In this document: in pieces, positions 36,664 to 45,607 of the stretch
Layout: each line of letters begins with the position of its first letter
Numbering within the stretch: the first letter of the stretch is position 1
Assembly: GCA_905214795.1 (NCBI GenBank)
Contig: CAJMNM010000001.1
Coordinates: 272,533 to 336,532, forward strand
Direction of reading: 5' to 3'
Source of the DNA: an uncultured bacterium
GTDB lineage: Bacteria > Bacteroidota > Bacteroidia > Bacteroidales > Bacteroidaceae
Length of the DNA: 64,000 nucleotides
Program-made: the position numbers and the translations under genes
The notes under the pieces: model-generated
What the model was told of the DNA's origin: nothing
Seen by the model: the letters and a program-made list of their open reading frames with translations, nothing else
Databases searched by the model: none

Positions 36664-38007
36664 ATGAAAAAGCTCTTTATCGAAACCTACGGTTGCCAGA
36701 TGAACGTGGCAGATAGCGAAGTCGTAGCTTCCATCATGGGCATGGCGGGCTACGAAACTACACAGACATTGGATGATGCCGACGCCGTATTTCTAAACAC
36801 ATGTTCTGTACGCGACAATGCAGAACAGAAAATCATCAACCGGCTGGAGTTCCTGAATGCCATGCGCCGTAAAAGACAATCGCTTATCATCGGTGTTCTC
36901 GGATGTATGGCAGAACGGGTAAAAGAAGAACTTGTTACCAACCATCATGCGGATCTTGTTGTGGGACCAGACGCTTATTTGACTCTTCCCGATTTGATTG
37001 CACAGGTAGAAACCGGACACAAAGCCATAAACGTAGAACTGTCTACCACCGAGACCTACAGAGATGTCATCCCGCAGCGTCTTTGCGGACCGCACATTTC
37101 CGGTTTTGTCAGTATCATGCGTGGCTGCAATAATTTTTGTCACTATTGCATTGTGCCTTATACCCGTGGACGCGAACGCAGCCGAGATGTGGAGAGCATC
37201 CTTAACGAAGTACGCGATCTCCGCGACAAAGGATACAAAGAAGTCACATTATTGGGTCAGAACGTCAATTCTTACATGTGGACAAACAATAACGGTGAAA
37301 CCATAGCCTTCCCGCAATTACTTCGTATGGTAGCCCGCGAAGCTCCGCAAATGCGTGTCCGCTTTACTACCTCACATCCCAAAGATATGAGTGACGAGAC
37401 CCTTCAGGTTATTGCTGAAGAACCCAATGTATGCCGTCATATCCATCTGCCCGTACAGAGTGGAAGCACCCGTATTCTTAAACTGATGAACCGTAAATAT
37501 ACCCGTGAATGGTATCTCGACCGTGTGGCTGCTATTCGTCGCATTATTCCCGACTGCGGCCTTTCCACCGATATATTCTCAGGTTATTGCACCGAAACGG
37601 AAGAAGACCATCAGGCCTCTCTTTCTCTCATGCGCGAATGCGGATACGACAGCGCATTCATGTTTAAATATTCTGAACGACCAGGCACCTATGCCGCCAA
37701 ACATCTGAAAGATGATGTCCCTGAAGAGGTTAAAATCAGAAGACTGAACGAACTTATCGCTTTACAGAATGAGTTATCAGCCGAAAGCAACAAACGTTGC
37801 GAAGGTCGCACCTACGAGATTCTGGTAGAAGGCGTCAGCAAACGTTCGCGCGACCAGCTTTTCGGCCGGACAGAACAGAATAAGGTTGTCGTGTTCGACC
37901 GGGGAAACAGCCACATCGGCGATTTTGTCACCGTCCGCATCACAGACAGTTCGTCTGCCACTTTAAAGGGCAAACTTGTTGACAAATCGTCCGATATTAC
38001 CCAATAA
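36664..38007 (+). CDS. miaB: tRNA-2-methylthio-N6-dimethylallyladenosine synthase MiaB
   Basis: A 447-aa radical-SAM methylthiotransferase that modifies A37 of tRNAs reading UNN codons. The N-terminal UPF0004 domain (ETYGCQMNVADSEVV, then FLNTCSVRDNAEQK and GVLGCMAER) provides three Cys for the second Fe-S cluster. The radical-SAM cluster motif is RGCNNFCHYCIVPYTRGRERSR (CxxxCxxC), and a TRAM domain ends the protein. ETYGCQMN marks it as MiaB and not RimO. I chose ATG at 36664; a TTG at 36652 lies too close to the promoter box. It heads a run of seven same-strand genes. Confidence 0.97.
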   Translation: MKKLFIETYGCQMNVADSEVVASIMGMAGYETTQTLDDADAVFLNTCSVRDNAEQKIINRLEFLNAMRRKRQSLIIGVLGCMAERVKEELVTNHHADLVVGPDAYLTLPDLIAQVETGHKAINVELSTTETYRDVIPQRLCGPHISGFVSIMRGCNNFCHYCIVPYTRGRERSRDVESILNEVRDLRDKGYKEVTLLGQNVNSYMWTNNNGETIAFPQLLRMVAREAPQMRVRFTTSHPKDMSDETLQVIAEEPNVCRHIHLPVQSGSTRILKLMNRKYTREWYLDRVAAIRRIIPDCGLSTDIFSGYCTETEEDHQASLSLMRECGYDSAFMFKYSERPGTYAAKHLKDDVPEEVKIRRLNELIALQNELSAESNKRCEGRTYEILVEGVSKRSRDQLFGRTEQNKVVVFDRGNSHIGDFVTVRITDSSSATLKGKLVDKSSDITQ

Positions 38008-38048
38008 TTAACAATCGCAACAAAAACTCATCCCAGAAACATACGAAG

Positions 38049-38909
38049 ATGAAAAAAGGAAAAGCCTCTTTAGGTTTACAATGGTTAACCACAGGAGTCA
38101 GCACAACCTTGGTTTTGGTACTTCTCGGTATGGTTATATTTTTTCTGCTGTTCGCCCAGCGCCTTTCCGACTCGGTTAAGGAGGACCTTACGGTTACCGT
38201 TCTGATCAGCGACGCCGCAACGCCACAGGATATCAATACGTTCCGTAAAAAGCTGTCCACAGAATATTTTGTCAAGCATCTCCACTACATTTCTAAGGAA
38301 GATGCTCTGAAAGAACAAATCAAGGCCATGGGCAGTGACCCCTCGGAATTTTTGGGTGCAAACCCTTTTACTGCATCAGTCGAGTTACATATGCAACCTG
38401 CATATTCCAATACCGACAGTCTGGTATGGATCAGTTCTTATCTTAAGCAGCAATCATGTGTGGAGGATGTCATCTACCAGAAAGAACTGGTCGATTCCAT
38501 CAATCAGAATCTCCGCAACTTGAGCTACATATTTCTGGCTCTTGCCGCACTGCTCACTCTCGTCTCTTTTGCACTCATCAACAACACAGTACGATTGAGT
38601 TTGCACTCCGGCCGTTTCCTTATCCGCACAATGAAGCTGGTCGGTGCCACACGAGGCTTTATCCGTCGCCCGTTCATGAACCGTAGTTTCTGGCTGGGGT
38701 TGATTTCCGGTGTTCTGGCCAACGCCATTCTTTTGGCTGGTATCCGTACTATGCTGCATTACGACGCCACGGTCGGACAATATATAGACGAACAGATGTT
38801 GATTCCTGTCGGAGCTGCAGTTCTGCTTTTCGGCCTGCTGCTAACTTTGCTCTGCACATACTTCTCCGTCAACAAGTATCTGCGTCTCAAAGCCAATGAT
38901 GTTTATTAA
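38049..38909 (+). CDS. ftsX: Cell-division protein FtsX
   Basis: A 286-aa permease-like protein with one N-terminal span (about 18-40), a periplasmic domain (DLTVTVLISDAATPQDINTFRKKL...), and three C-terminal spans (about 160-182, 213-235, 252-275). With the ATPase FtsE, which is not in this window, FtsX activates peptidoglycan hydrolases at the septum. ELVDSINQNLRNLSYIFLALAALL and RFLIRTMKLVGATRGFIRRPF are typical of the family. It is followed by DUF3098, uppP, truB, queA and folK, a gene order widely conserved in Bacteroidales. Confidence 0.92.
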   Translation: MKKGKASLGLQWLTTGVSTTLVLVLLGMVIFFLLFAQRLSDSVKEDLTVTVLISDAATPQDINTFRKKLSTEYFVKHLHYISKEDALKEQIKAMGSDPSEFLGANPFTASVELHMQPAYSNTDSLVWISSYLKQQSCVEDVIYQKELVDSINQNLRNLSYIFLALAALLTLVSFALINNTVRLSLHSGRFLIRTMKLVGATRGFIRRPFMNRSFWLGLISGVLANAILLAGIRTMLHYDATVGQYIDEQMLIPVGAAVLLFGLLLTLLCTYFSVNKYLRLKANDVY

Positions 38910-38943
38910 CGCATTATCAACATTTTACAATAATAGCCCAATT

Positions 38944-39213
38944 ATGGATAAAAGAAATTTTGCATTTGAAAGAAAGAATTTCATTCTGCTTGCCATCGGT
39001 ATGATTATCGTAATCATAGGCTTCATTCTTATGTCTGGTTCCGGCAGTGACGAAGGTTTTTTCAACCCAGATATTTTTAGTGTCAGACGAATTAAAGTCG
39101 CACCTGTAGTTTGTCTTTTCGGTTTCCTTTTTATCATCTATGCCATTCTTCACAAACCATCTACACCAATTGAAGAAGAGGAAAACAAATCAGATAATCT
39201 GATACAGCAATAA
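38944..39213 (+). CDS. DUF3098 small membrane protein
   Basis: An 89-aa protein from MDKRNFAFERKNF. This start was preferred over an upstream frame opening at 38896 that would overlap ftsX. It has two hydrophobic spans (about 13-32 and 55-75) around a short loop with DEGFFNPDIFSVRRIKVAP. This DUF3098 protein is nearly always found between ftsX and uppP in Bacteroidetes; its function is unknown, but the context points to the cell envelope. Confidence 0.9.
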   Translation: MDKRNFAFERKNFILLAIGMIIVIIGFILMSGSGSDEGFFNPDIFSVRRIKVAPVVCLFGFLFIIYAILHKPSTPIEEEENKSDNLIQQ

Positions 39214-39264
39214 AAGACTTTATTTATCCGTTATTATTAAACATAGAACCATACGCAAGCAGCA

Positions 39265-40080
39265 ATGGACATTTCAGAAGCATTACTTATGGGTATTCTG
39301 CAAGGACTGACAGAATACCTTCCGGTAAGTAGCAGTGGCCATTTGGCCATTGCCTCTAATTTTTTCAACATGAGCGGAGAGGAAAATCTCACCTTTACGG
39401 TAGCCGTTCATGTAGCTACCGTACTCAGCACGCTCGTTATTCTTTGGAAAGAAATCGCATGGCTGTTCAAAGGCATGTTCGATTTTAAGACTCCTGGCAT
39501 GAACGACGAACAACGCTATGTGGTCAACATCATCATCTCTATGATTCCTGTGGGCATCGTCGGTGTATTCTTTAAAGATACCGTTGAGGATATTTTCGGA
39601 AGCGGACTGCTTATTGTAGGTATCTGCCTGCTATTGACAGCCGCTCTTCTCACCTTCTCATATTTTGCGAAACCACGCCAGAAAGCACAGATTTCCATGC
39701 GCGACGCCTTCATCATCGGCCTCGCACAAGCCTGCGCCGTGTTACCTGGTCTTTCACGGTCCGGATCAACCATTGCCACCGGTCTTTTGCTTGGCAATAA
39801 CAAAGCACAACTGGCTCAGTTTTCATTCCTTATGGTTATTCCGCCCATCCTCGGCGAAGCCCTACTCGACATTATCAAGGGAATCCGTCATGGTGCAGAG
39901 GCCGCTACCGGCAGTATCGAACTGCTTCCACTCTCAATCGGCTTCCTGGCAGCATTCATTTCCGGTTGTTTTGCCTGCAAATGGATGATCAACATCGTCA
40001 AAAAAGGTAAACTTATATACTTTGCCATCTATTGTGCCATCGTCGGCGCTATCATCATCACCAACCAGCTTGTAGCATAA
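39265..40080 (+). CDS. uppP: Undecaprenyl-diphosphatase UppP
   Basis: A 271-aa polytopic membrane phosphatase that recycles undecaprenyl pyrophosphate for peptidoglycan and polysaccharide synthesis; it also gives bacitracin tolerance. Both active-site motifs are intact: GILQGLTEYLPVSSSGHLAI (residues about 9-28) and the loop LPGLSRSGSTIATGLLLG (about 160-177). Around eight hydrophobic segments are visible. It is followed by truB after 17 bases, so it belongs to the miaB-to-folK run. Confidence 0.97.
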   Translation: MDISEALLMGILQGLTEYLPVSSSGHLAIASNFFNMSGEENLTFTVAVHVATVLSTLVILWKEIAWLFKGMFDFKTPGMNDEQRYVVNIIISMIPVGIVGVFFKDTVEDIFGSGLLIVGICLLLTAALLTFSYFAKPRQKAQISMRDAFIIGLAQACAVLPGLSRSGSTIATGLLLGNNKAQLAQFSFLMVIPPILGEALLDIIKGIRHGAEAATGSIELLPLSIGFLAAFISGCFACKWMINIVKKGKLIYFAIYCAIVGAIIITNQLVA

Positions 40081-40097
40081 ATAAAGAAATAGACAAC

Positions 40098-40811
40098 GTG
40101 AACTTTAAGGAAGGAGAAATTCTGGCTTTCGATAAGCCTTATGGCTGGACATCATTCGCCCTCGTTGCCAAAGCGCGCTATCTCATTTGCCGCAAACTCG
40201 GCGTCAAGAAACTGAAAGTAGGCCATGCAGGCACGCTCGATCCGCTCGCCACAGGCGTTCTGGTAATCTGTACAGGCAAGGCTACCAAACAGATAGAAGC
40301 ACTTCAGGCTCATACCAAAGAGTATATAGCCACCATACGTCTGGGAGCAACGACACCCTCATTCGACCTCGAAAAACCGATTGATGCGGAATATCCCACT
40401 GCACATATCACTCCCGAACTGGTAAAGACGGTCTTGTCACGTTTCATCGGCACAATCAGTCAGGTTCCGCCAACATTCTCTGCCTGCAAGATTAACGGCG
40501 AACGGGCTTACGATCTGGCACGCAAAGGCGAGGAAGTTCCGCTCAAAGCCAAGACCTTGGTTATCGACGAACTTGAACTGTTGCGTTGCGACCTCCCGGA
40601 TATCGAAATCCGTGTGGTCTGCAGTAAAGGCACTTACATCCGTGCCCTGGCACGCGATATCGGACAGGCTCTGGAAAGCGGTGCCCATCTGACCGCACTC
40701 CGACGCACCCGATCAGGGGAAGTCCGCGTAGAAAACTGTCTTCACATCGAAGACTTTGCCGACTGGTTAGACAAACAGGATATCGAACCGGTCACAACCG
40801 AAAACAATTAA
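40098..40811 (+). CDS. truB: tRNA pseudouridine(55) synthase TruB
   Basis: A 237-aa enzyme that makes pseudouridine 55 in the T-loop of tRNAs. The conserved catalytic segment KVGHAGTLDPLATGVLVICTGKATK carries the active-site Asp; QVPPTFSACKINGERAYDLARKG and VVCSKGTYIRALARDIGQAL are also typical. I chose GTG at 40098, giving MNFKEGEILAFDKPYGWTSF. An ATG further upstream at 40032 would run inside uppP and add a non-conserved His/Arg-rich leader. A non-ATG start is the one unusual point. Confidence 0.93.
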   Translation: MNFKEGEILAFDKPYGWTSFALVAKARYLICRKLGVKKLKVGHAGTLDPLATGVLVICTGKATKQIEALQAHTKEYIATIRLGATTPSFDLEKPIDAEYPTAHITPELVKTVLSRFIGTISQVPPTFSACKINGERAYDLARKGEEVPLKAKTLVIDELELLRCDLPDIEIRVVCSKGTYIRALARDIGQALESGAHLTALRRTRSGEVRVENCLHIEDFADWLDKQDIEPVTTENN

Positions 40812-40841
40812 TTATACACATTATAAGAAAGGCATCACATC

Positions 40842-41903
40842 ATGAAGCTATCACAATTCAAATTCAAACTGCCGGAAGACCAGATCGCGCTTTACCCGGC
40901 ACGCAACCGCGACGAATCACGGTTGATGGTACTTCACAAAAAAAGCGGTGACATCGAACATCGTCAGTACTTCAAGGACATTTTGGACTACTTCGACGAC
41001 AAGGATGTGTTCATTTTCAATGATACGAAAGTCTTTCCCGCACGTCTGTACGGCAATAAGGAGAAAACCGGCGCCAGAATCGAGGTATTCCTGCTTCGCG
41101 AACTGAACGAGGAACTCCGTCTCTGGGACGTACTCGTCGACCCGGCACGTAAAATCCGTATCGGCAACAAACTTTATTTCGGCGAAGACGATTCTATGGT
41201 CGCCGAAGTCATCGACAACACTACATCAAGAGGCCGTACACTCCGTTTCCTTTACGACGGACCGCACGATGAGTTCAAGGCTGCCTTGTTCGCTCTCGGA
41301 GAGGCTCCGCTGCCCAAACACATTGTCAACAGACCGGCCGAACCCGAAGACATGGAACGTTTCCAGTGTATCTTCGCCAAACACGAAGGTGCGGTTACAG
41401 TTCCGAGTTCCGGTCTGCACTTTTCACGCGAATTAATGAAACGTCTGGAAATCAAAGGCATCGATTTCGCATTTGTTACCATGCACTGTGGCTTGGGTAA
41501 TTTCCGTGAAATTGACGTAGAAGACCTAACCAAACATAAGATGGACAGCGAAGAGATGTTTGTTACAGCTGATGCCTGCCGCATCGTCAACGAAGCCAAG
41601 GATGCAGGCCACAAGGTTTGCGCCGTAGGTACTACCGTACAGCGCACCATCGAGACAGCAGTTGGTACAGACGGCCACCTGAAAGAATTTACCGGCTGGA
41701 CCAATAAATTCATCTTCCCACCTTATGACTTCAGCGTAGCCAATTGTATGGTCGCTAACTTCTACATGCCATACAGCACCCTGCTGATGCTTACAGCAGC
41801 CTACGGTGGTTATGATTTGGTCATGAAAGCTTATAAAGAGGCGCTCAAAGAAGGTTACCGTTTCGGTACTTACGGAGACGCCATGCTCATTCTTGAAGAT
41901 TAA
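40842..41903 (+). CDS. queA: S-adenosylmethionine:tRNA ribosyltransferase-isomerase QueA
   Basis: A 353-aa enzyme that transfers and isomerises the ribosyl group of SAM onto preQ1-tRNA to form epoxyqueuosine. Family segments are visible: FNDTKVFPARLYGNK, EVFLLRELNEELRLWDVLVDPARKIRIG, the GAVTVPSSGLHFSRELMKRLEIKG block and CAVGTTVQRTIETA. Full length. It sits between truB and folK; grouping with truB and miaB puts three tRNA-modification genes in one run. Confidence 0.97.
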   Translation: MKLSQFKFKLPEDQIALYPARNRDESRLMVLHKKSGDIEHRQYFKDILDYFDDKDVFIFNDTKVFPARLYGNKEKTGARIEVFLLRELNEELRLWDVLVDPARKIRIGNKLYFGEDDSMVAEVIDNTTSRGRTLRFLYDGPHDEFKAALFALGEAPLPKHIVNRPAEPEDMERFQCIFAKHEGAVTVPSSGLHFSRELMKRLEIKGIDFAFVTMHCGLGNFREIDVEDLTKHKMDSEEMFVTADACRIVNEAKDAGHKVCAVGTTVQRTIETAVGTDGHLKEFTGWTNKFIFPPYDFSVANCMVANFYMPYSTLLMLTAAYGGYDLVMKAYKEALKEGYRFGTYGDAMLILED

Positions 41904-41909
41904 AAACCA

Positions 41910-42413
41910 ATGGCATTACTTTATCTCGGGCTTGGCAGCAATCTAGGCAACCGCAAGGCCATCCTTCTCCAAGCCATTGAAGAACTGAAAAAGCGGATAG
42001 GCACTTGTCAGCGCCTGTCCGCTTTTTATGAAACCGCTCCCTGGGGATTCCGGTCTTCCCACACATTTCTCAATGCCGTAGCGGCTTTTTATACAGAGCT
42101 GTCACCCGAACAGGCTCTGTTTATCACCCAGGATATCGAAAAGCATCTTGGCCGGACACATAAAAGTCATGGTGGACAATATGCCGACCGCAGCATCGAT
42201 ATTGATTTGTTGCTCTATGATAACGTTATTCTTGACGCTGACTATACAGCCGACAACAGTCATACGGTTCATCTGACACTTCCACACCCGCTTATGCATG
42301 AACGCCTTTTCGTCATGGAACCACTTGCTGAAATCGCGCCGGACGGAATGCATCCCGTCCTTCACAAGACATACAGTCAACTGCTGACCGAACTTCAGAC
42401 TCCAAAAGACTGA
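41910..42413 (+). CDS. folK: 6-hydroxymethyl-7,8-dihydropterin pyrophosphokinase FolK
   Basis: A 167-aa folate-pathway enzyme that transfers pyrophosphate from ATP to hydroxymethyldihydropterin. LGSNLGNRKAILLQAIEEL at the N-terminus, FYETAPWGF, and the metal-binding DRSIDIDLLLYDN are diagnostic; HPLMHERLFVMEPLAEIAPD is the C-terminal family block. It starts 6 bases after queA. Its last 19 bases overlap the 3' end of the convergent nrdG. Confidence 0.96.
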   Translation: MALLYLGLGSNLGNRKAILLQAIEELKKRIGTCQRLSAFYETAPWGFRSSHTFLNAVAAFYTELSPEQALFITQDIEKHLGRTHKSHGGQYADRSIDIDLLLYDNVILDADYTADNSHTVHLTLPHPLMHERLFVMEPLAEIAPDGMHPVLHKTYSQLLTELQTPKD

Positions 42414-42916
42414 TACATCCCGTCCGCCTGTAAATCATATGCCACTACACGTCCTTGCTCAAGAGAACGCGGCACGTCTATCAGTCTTTGGTTACTGCTC
42501 CCTCTGAACAGCAAACCGGTATCTCTCCGTGCCTCCACATAGGGCCCGTCTACCAATACATCAATCCATTTCAGCAGACCGCTGCGTCGCGGGTCTTCCA
42601 CCAATCGTTCAAACAGATACCCGGTGTAACACCATATGTTTTTGTTAGTCTCTTTCTTTATGGCCTGAGCCAGTTCAGTGAAGCCTTCCGGCTGAAACAT
42701 CGGGTCGCCTCCACTGAACGTCACATCGGCAAATTCATCCTCTCGCACCACAGCCATAATATCCTCCGTTGTCATAGGCTTACCATTACCTATGTCCCAC
42801 GACTGCGGATTATGACACCCTGGACAGGCATTCGGGCAACCGGCCGCATAAATGGTCGTTCTGAAGCCCGGACCGTCCACAATGGTACTTTCCTGTATCT
42901 TTATGACTGAAATCAT
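42395..42916 (-). CDS. nrdG: Anaerobic ribonucleoside-triphosphate reductase activating protein
   Basis: A 173-aa radical-SAM enzyme that generates the glycyl radical on NrdD. The cluster motif is AAGCPNACPGCHNPQSWD (CxxxCxxC); the SAM-binding glycine motif is VTFSGGDPMFQP. The length is typical. It starts 12 bases after nrdD, so the two are one operon. The 3' end overlaps folK tail-to-tail by 19 bases, leaving no room for a terminator between them. Confidence 0.95.
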   Translation of the reverse strand: MISVIKIQESTIVDGPGFRTTIYAAGCPNACPGCHNPQSWDIGNGKPMTTEDIMAVVREDEFADVTFSGGDPMFQPEGFTELAQAIKKETNKNIWCYTGYLFERLVEDPRRSGLLKWIDVLVDGPYVEARRDTGLLFRGSSNQRLIDVPRSLEQGRVVAYDLQADGMYQSFGV

Positions 42917-42928
42917 CTCTAGAACGCT

Positions 42929-45136
42929 TTAATTGTGCCTTACACGGTCATTCAGTTCCGCCAGCTTGGCACGGTTCCAGCGATCTGTTGTTCCTACCAG
43001 ATAACCGGTTATACGCTGCAGGCGGTCAATATGAGTACCGCCACAACGCGGACACACATCCAGGTCGGCCGAAGCATCTTCATAACCACAGTCCAGACAG
43101 CGGTTGCGGTTGTGGTTCACCGACCCATAACCGATATTATATTTATCCATCATGTCTACCATACGCATCACTGCCTGAGGGTTATGTGTGACATCACCGT
43201 CCATCTCTACGTAGAAGATATGTCCTCCACGCGTCAGGTCATGATAAGGTCCTTCCACCTCCGCCTTATGTTTGGCACTACAGGGATAATACACCGGTAC
43301 ATGATTGGAGTTCGTATAATAAGCACGGTCGGTTATTCCTTTCAGCACACCGAAATCTTTTTGGTCAGCCCGTGTAAACCGCCCTGCAATACCTTCTGCC
43401 GGCGTAGCCAATACACTGTAGTTATGCTGATATTTCTCCGAGAATCTGTTTGCGCAATCTCTCATGTAGCCCACAATACGCAGTCCCAGTTCTTGAGCCT
43501 TTTCATCTTCACCATGATGTTTCCCTACAAGAGCCACCAGACACTCTGCCAGTCCGATGAAACCTATACCCAGCGTACCTTGATTGATTACCGGCTCTAT
43601 GGTATCGTTCGGCTTCAGACTTTCGGCTCCGTTCCACAATGAACTCATCACAAGCGGGAATTGCTTGGCCAGTGCTGTCTGCTGAAACAACAGACGCTCG
43701 TGCAACTGGAGTGCGGTCAGTTCCAACATATGGTCAAGTTTCGCAAAGAAAGTGTCTATACGCTCCTGCTCCGATTTAACAGACATACATTCAATAGCCA
43801 GTCGCACAATATTTATGGTCGTAAACGACAGATTACCGCGGCCGATTGAAGTCTTCGGTCCGAATTTGTTCTCAAATACCCTGGTCCGACATCCCATGGT
43901 AGCCGTTTCATACAGATAACGTTTCGGGTCGTCCGCCTTCCAAGCTTCATGTTGATTGAAAGTCGCGTCAAGATTGATAAAATTCGGGAAAAAACGACGC
44001 GCTGTCACCCTGCAAGCCTCACAGTATAAATCATAATTACGGTCTGTCGGCAGATAACTGACCCCTCTTTTCTTTTTCCATATCTGAATAGGGAAAATCG
44101 CAGTTTCACCGTTCCCCACACCCTCGTATGTACTTTTCAGTATCTCCCGGATAATGCAACGCCCCTCTGCCGAAGTGTCCGTCCCATAATTAATGGAACT
44201 GAACACCACCTGGTTTCCGCCTCTCGAGTGTATGGTATTCATATTATGTATAAAGGCTTCCATAGACTGATGAACTCTGGCCACCGTCTTGTTGACAGCA
44301 TGCTGTAACACACGCTCCTTTCCGCTAAGCCCTTCAAGCGGACGAACCAAAAAATCGTCTATCTGCTGTTCATATAAATCAGAATAATCATTTCCGGTAA
44401 ACCGCTCCATCTCCTTTACCTCTTCCACAAATGTGGCTCTCACATAAGGTGCCAGGTAGAAGTCAAAAGCCGGTATGGCCTGACCGCCATGCATCTCGTT
44501 CTGCGCGGTCTCCATAGAGATACAGCCTAATATGCTGGCTGTCTCAATCCGTTTGGCCGGACGTGACTCACCGTGCCCTGCAGAAAAACCGTTCTTCAGA
44601 ATTTTGTCCAACGGATGCTGCACACAGGTCAGACTCTTGGTAGGATAATAATCCTTGTCGTGAATATGGATGTAATGATGCTGCACAGCCTCTTTCACCT
44701 CCTCGCTCAACAGATAATCGTCCACAAAAGGTTTCGTCGACTCACTGGCAAATTTCATCATCATTCCCGCCGGCGTATCCGCATTCATATTGGCATTCTC
44801 ACGCGTCACATCATTCGATTTGATGTTGATTATTTCCAGAAACATCTCACGTGTCTTGGCCTTTCTGGCGATACTGCGCTTGTTTCTGTAGGCTATATAA
44901 ACCTGAGCCACATCTTTTCTGCGGCTTTTCATCAGTTCCACCTCTACAGCATCCTGGATTTCTTCCACGGTCATCTGCGATTTTCCACGATTGGTGATAC
45001 GCTCACTGATAAGGTGAATCAGATCTTCATTCTCACCCTGAGCAGTATGCACCATAGCTTTACGGATTGCATCCGAGATTTTCTGCGCATTAAAGCCTAC
45101 TATACGCCCGTCGCGCTTTACAACAGTCTGAATCAT
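42929..45136 (-). CDS. nrdD: Anaerobic (class III) ribonucleoside-triphosphate reductase
   Basis: A 735-aa glycyl-radical enzyme that makes deoxyribonucleotides without oxygen. The N-terminal ATP-cone (VVKRDGRIVGFNAQKISDAIRKAM) occupies residues 1-90. The C-terminus has a zinc site (CLDCGYEDASADLDVCPRCGG) followed by the glycyl-radical loop RITGYLVG. I chose MIQTVVKRDG as the start; an ATG 27 bases upstream adds a non-conserved leader. A cobalamin riboswitch lies about 100 bases upstream, so the B12-independent enzyme is probably repressed when cobalamin is plentiful. Confidence 0.96.
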   Translation of the reverse strand: MIQTVVKRDGRIVGFNAQKISDAIRKAMVHTAQGENEDLIHLISERITNRGKSQMTVEEIQDAVEVELMKSRRKDVAQVYIAYRNKRSIARKAKTREMFLEIINIKSNDVTRENANMNADTPAGMMMKFASESTKPFVDDYLLSEEVKEAVQHHYIHIHDKDYYPTKSLTCVQHPLDKILKNGFSAGHGESRPAKRIETASILGCISMETAQNEMHGGQAIPAFDFYLAPYVRATFVEEVKEMERFTGNDYSDLYEQQIDDFLVRPLEGLSGKERVLQHAVNKTVARVHQSMEAFIHNMNTIHSRGGNQVVFSSINYGTDTSAEGRCIIREILKSTYEGVGNGETAIFPIQIWKKKRGVSYLPTDRNYDLYCEACRVTARRFFPNFINLDATFNQHEAWKADDPKRYLYETATMGCRTRVFENKFGPKTSIGRGNLSFTTINIVRLAIECMSVKSEQERIDTFFAKLDHMLELTALQLHERLLFQQTALAKQFPLVMSSLWNGAESLKPNDTIEPVINQGTLGIGFIGLAECLVALVGKHHGEDEKAQELGLRIVGYMRDCANRFSEKYQHNYSVLATPAEGIAGRFTRADQKDFGVLKGITDRAYYTNSNHVPVYYPCSAKHKAEVEGPYHDLTRGGHIFYVEMDGDVTHNPQAVMRMVDMMDKYNIGYGSVNHNRNRCLDCGYEDASADLDVCPRCGGTHIDRLQRITGYLVGTTDRWNRAKLAELNDRVRHN

Positions 45137-45239
45137 AACGTCCGTTTTTGTCTTTCGCCACATTCCATTTAAGAATGCCGCGAAGCATAATAAAATTCTA
45201 TGTCTATGAGAAACTAACTTATGACCGTCTCCCTTCTAC

Positions 45240-45436
45240 CCGGGGATAAGATCACTCACGCACAGGCAGGTCTTCTGGCTTTCTCTTGTTCCGCTCCTTC
45301 CCGTTTCGTTATACCGAAACAGTGGATTGCACATGCGGAACGCAATAAAGAGATTCACAGCAGCGGGTTCTGTCCGGGATTCTCACCCGGTTCCCTTTTC
45401 ATCCTTCCGTCCGTCCGGACTCAAGGACACCTGTAC
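45240..45436 (-). ncRNA. Cobalamin riboswitch upstream of nrdDG
   Basis: The minus strand carries the conserved core GGGAACCGGGTGAGAATCCC, then GGACAGAACCCGCTGCTGTGA (about 45358-45400), and, about 80 bases later, the B12 box AGCCAGAAGACCTGCCTG (45262-45279). These match the AdoCbl-class cobalamin riboswitch in order and spacing. The 3' region before nrdD likely contains the expression platform. The controlled genes nrdDG follow on the same strand. Confidence 0.92.
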
Positions 45437-45440
45437 GGCG

Positions 45441-45472
45441 CAAAGATAAGTGTTTTCAACCGCCTCGCCAAG
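45441..45472 (-). promoter_or_regulatory. Promoter of the cobalamin riboswitch-nrdDG transcript
   Basis: Minus-strand TATCTTTG (45441-45448) with CTTG 20 bases upstream (45469-45472). The transcript would begin just before the riboswitch. Confidence 0.7.
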
Positions 45473-45525
45473 AAAAACACCCGTTTTATTTTTCCCTTAT
45501 ATCATAAACTGCTCAGCCTGAATCA

Positions 45526-45578
45526 CAAAAAAACAGCTTGTTTCTGTAATAAACATTTGTCTTACAGAAACAAGCTGT
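45526..45578 (-). terminator. Terminator after dsbD
   Basis: A perfect 17-bp stem (45533-45549 with 45562-45578) followed on the minus strand by eight Ts. It separates dsbD from the riboswitch promoter. Confidence 0.95.
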
Positions 45579-45607
45579 CGTATGTCAGACAGACCGCTCA
45601 GGTCCTA

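Noticed and set aside
44573..45172. Plus-strand 199-codon frame opposite nrdD
   Set aside because: Entirely antisense to the conserved N-terminal half of nrdD. His/Ile/Leu-rich shadow sequence.
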